A stretch of DNA of 64,000 nucleotides, from contig NZ_JAFBEE010000007.1 in NCBI RefSeq assembly GCF_016908555.1, forward strand, positions 1-64,000, written 5' to 3'. The DNA comes from Alkaliphilus hydrothermalis. GTDB taxonomy: Bacteria; Bacillota; Clostridia; Peptostreptococcales; Natronincolaceae. A program made the translations under genes and the position numbers. This document shows positions 61,919-64,000 of the stretch, piece by piece (position 1 is the first letter of the stretch; each line of letters opens with the position of its first letter). The notes under the pieces were generated by a model. It ran no database searches. It was not told the DNA's origin and was given only the letters and a program-made list of their open reading frames with translations.

Positions 61919-63988
61919 ATGAGTAATTTACATCAAGAAGAAACTTTGGGTAAGGCCTACGATTCGAAACTAATGGGTCGTCTCCTACAGTATGCAAAGC
62001 CCTATTGGAAATGGCTAACCCTTTGTATATTTTTATTAATCATCATCTCAGTAATCGATTTAGCACAACCCTATATAATAAAGATCGCTATCGATGATTA
62101 CATAAATGTTTATGAGGAACCCATTTACTACTATCAAGAAGCACCTTCCTCCAATAAAGCTTTTTCCTTCGAAGGCAGGTATTATTTAAAAGAAAAGCAC
62201 CTTAGTGACGACTCCAACTACGAGGGATTTATTCAACTGATTCAAGATGAGGGTAATGTTTATCTAGTGGGAGGAAATCAATTATTAAAGAATGAAGATT
62301 ATGAGGTTATAGACGATGGACAGAGGGCTAATGTAAAGATAAATAATCAAATCTATTCCGCAAGGCTATTGACCAAGGAAGAAGTCAAAAATTTTAGACA
62401 AAATGATATTACTTCTTTAAGAAACCTAAGTCTCGTTTTTTTCCTAATTATATCCTTTGGCCTGGTCCTCAACTTTATTCAGGTTTATATTTTAAACTAT
62501 GCTGGTAACACAATCGTCTACCAGATTCGACATCAACTCTTCAGTCATCTACAGGGAATGTCCCTCAGTTTTTTCGACAACAATCCAGTTGGTCGTCTAG
62601 TAACAAGGGTAACCAATGATACTGAAACCCTCTACGAGATGTACACCAGTGTCGTGGTCAATCTTTTTAAGGATGTATTTTTATTATTAGGAATCATTGT
62701 GATTATGCTAAGATTAAACGTCAAACTAGCTCTAATCTCTCTTTTAGTCCTGCCTCTCATTTTAATATCAGCTGCCATTTTTAGAAGATATATTCGAGAA
62801 GCCTATCGGGAGGTTCGGGTAAAGCTAGCTAGTATCAACTCTTTCCTCAACGAAAACTTTACGGGTATGAAAACAATCCATACCTTTAAACGTGAAAAAC
62901 AGCAATTTGAAAAGTTTGATCAAAGCAACAATGAGCTATTGAAGGCAAATCAAAGGGAAATTTTAGTTTTTGCCATTTTCCGTCCCTTTATGGAGGTATT
63001 AAGATCCCTAGGTATCAGTTTAATTATTTGGTATGGTGGTGGTCAAGTGCTTCAACAGACCATTGAATTTGGGGTTCTATTCGCTTTTATCAACTACATC
63101 AAGCAATTCTTCCAGCCTATCAATAACTTGACGGAAAAGTATAACATCCTTCAATCAGCAATGGCATCCTCTGAAAGAATTTTTGCCCTATTGGACAAGG
63201 AAACTTCCATAGTTGATCCTGAAGAACCCATTGTTCCAAAGGAATTTAAAGGAGAAATTGAATTCAAAAATGTTTGGTTCGCCTATAATGATGAAGATTG
63301 GGTGTTAAAAGATATCAGCTTTAAGATTAACCCCGGTGAATCCATCGCCTTTGTTGGGGCAACCGGTGCTGGAAAGTCCTCCATCATCAATCTAATTGGT
63401 CGATTTTATGATATTCAAAGGGGGGAGATTTTGATAGATGGTGTCAATATCAAAGACCTCCCTATGAAAGAACTCCGTAATAGTATTGGTATTGTTCTTC
63501 AAGATGTATTTATGTTCTCCGGTACTATAAAGGAAAATATTCTTTTGAATAATCGCCACGTGTCCGATGAAAAGATTAGAGAGATTACCGAATATGTAAA
63601 TCTCCACTCCTTCATCGAAAAACTCCCAAACCAATATGATGAGGTGGTCATGGAGCGGGGTGCAAATTTCTCTACAGGTCAAAGACAGCTTTTGGCCTTT
63701 GCTAGAGCTCTATTGTTTGACCCGAATGTACTTATCCTCGATGAGGCAACCTCCAACATCGATACAGAAACGGAGACCCTTATTCAAGATGCCATTGTTA
63801 AATTAATTAAAGGCAGAACATCTATTGCCATCGCCCACCGTCTTTCTACCATTCAGAACTGTGATAAAATCATCGTTCTTCACAGGGGCGAACTAAGAGA
63901 AATGGGTAATCACCAGGAGTTGTTAAAGATGGAAGGAATCTATTATAAACTATATCAGCTTCAATACAAGGAAAGTTTGTCAAATTAA
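61919..63988 (+). CDS. ABC exporter half-transporter, BmrD/YheH-like (second pair)
   Basis: 689 aa. The membrane domain carries an extra extracytoplasmic segment of about 120 residues between the first two helices, a feature of BmrD (YheH, about 673 aa). The nucleotide-binding domain has Walker A GATGAGKSS, an altered signature FSTGQRQ and Walker B VLILDEATSNID with the catalytic Glu. This complements the partner and makes one degenerate and one active ATP site. ATG 61919 has AGGGGGA 8 nt upstream; the ATG at 61895 lies inside the previous gene and has none. Confidence 0.94.
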   Translation: MSNLHQEETLGKAYDSKLMGRLLQYAKPYWKWLTLCIFLLIIISVIDLAQPYIIKIAIDDYINVYEEPIYYYQEAPSSNKAFSFEGRYYLKEKHLSDDSNYEGFIQLIQDEGNVYLVGGNQLLKNEDYEVIDDGQRANVKINNQIYSARLLTKEEVKNFRQNDITSLRNLSLVFFLIISFGLVLNFIQVYILNYAGNTIVYQIRHQLFSHLQGMSLSFFDNNPVGRLVTRVTNDTETLYEMYTSVVVNLFKDVFLLLGIIVIMLRLNVKLALISLLVLPLILISAAIFRRYIREAYREVRVKLASINSFLNENFTGMKTIHTFKREKQQFEKFDQSNNELLKANQREILVFAIFRPFMEVLRSLGISLIIWYGGGQVLQQTIEFGVLFAFINYIKQFFQPINNLTEKYNILQSAMASSERIFALLDKETSIVDPEEPIVPKEFKGEIEFKNVWFAYNDEDWVLKDISFKINPGESIAFVGATGAGKSSIINLIGRFYDIQRGEILIDGVNIKDLPMKELRNSIGIVLQDVFMFSGTIKENILLNNRHVSDEKIREITEYVNLHSFIEKLPNQYDEVVMERGANFSTGQRQLLAFARALLFDPNVLILDEATSNIDTETETLIQDAIVKLIKGRTSIAIAHRLSTIQNCDKIIVLHRGELREMGNHQELLKMEGIYYKLYQLQYKESLSN

Positions 63989-64000
63989 ATAGAATAAACG

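Overview
The window comes from a low-GC, endospore-forming, probably anaerobic Firmicute, most like a clostridium of the Alkaliphilus type. The organism is inferred from gene content and base composition, not from a search. Supporting content: two GerA-type spore germinant receptor clusters, an SigW-like ECF sigma operon, a DegS/DegU-like two-component system, a tungsten-type aldehyde:ferredoxin oxidoreductase with its four-cluster ferredoxin, and AT-rich intergenic DNA with Shine-Dalgarno sites close to AGGAGG.

Layout. 1-8.65 kb is an accessory island: a type I restriction-modification operon read leftward (hsdM, hsdS, a 70-aa protein, hsdR, a YgjP-type metalloprotease), a 202-aa unknown beyond it, and, upstream of hsdM, a rightward transcript of four tiny coupled ORFs. 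The island abuts a truncated ATPase gene at 8.65-8.95 kb, which looks like an insertion or deletion scar. 9-10.7 kb holds a Nudix hydrolase, a methyltransferase and a small unknown. 10.9-21.7 kb is a germination region: a GerA receptor split over two divergent transcripts, a membrane protein with a PKD-like domain, a CapA-like lipoprotein, then a canonical gerAA-AB-AC operon. 21.8-22.6 kb carries a frameshifted small ORF, an intact 58-aa ORF, tRNA-Leu(GAG) and a candidate small RNA with its own promoter and terminator.

22.7-31.4 kb, all leftward: an oligopeptide-binding lipoprotein, a lytic transglycosylase, coaE, polA, and an ECF sigma / anti-sigma-DUF4349 / SIMPL operon with a SigW-like promoter in front. 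tRNA-Leu(CAA) follows, then a CDF metal exporter and a LysR regulator. 34.3-38.5 kb is a heterodimeric ABC exporter preceded by a 42-codon leader ORF and two mutually exclusive hairpins, an arrangement like the bmrB-bmrCD attenuator of Bacillus subtilis. 38.6-47.2 kb holds an M18 aminopeptidase, degU/degS, a secreted protein, CheW, a DUF896 protein, two divergent helical proteins sharing a motif, hutH and a UPF0180 protein.

47.3-53.2 kb is dominated by one 1808-residue signalling protein (degenerate kinase, ATPase, TPR, GAF, diguanylate cyclase, GAF) behind a MarR regulator. 53.4-60 kb has an M23 peptidase-bactofilin pair, a lipid kinase, a MocR regulator, a small helical protein and the aldehyde oxidoreductase pair. 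The window ends with a second heterodimeric ABC exporter of the BmrC/BmrD type.

The features most worth follow-up are the tandem micro-ORF locus (8.2-8.6 kb), the leader-peptide attenuator (38.1-38.5 kb), the giant diguanylate cyclase (47.3-52.7 kb) and the small RNA beside tRNA-Leu (22.3-22.5 kb).
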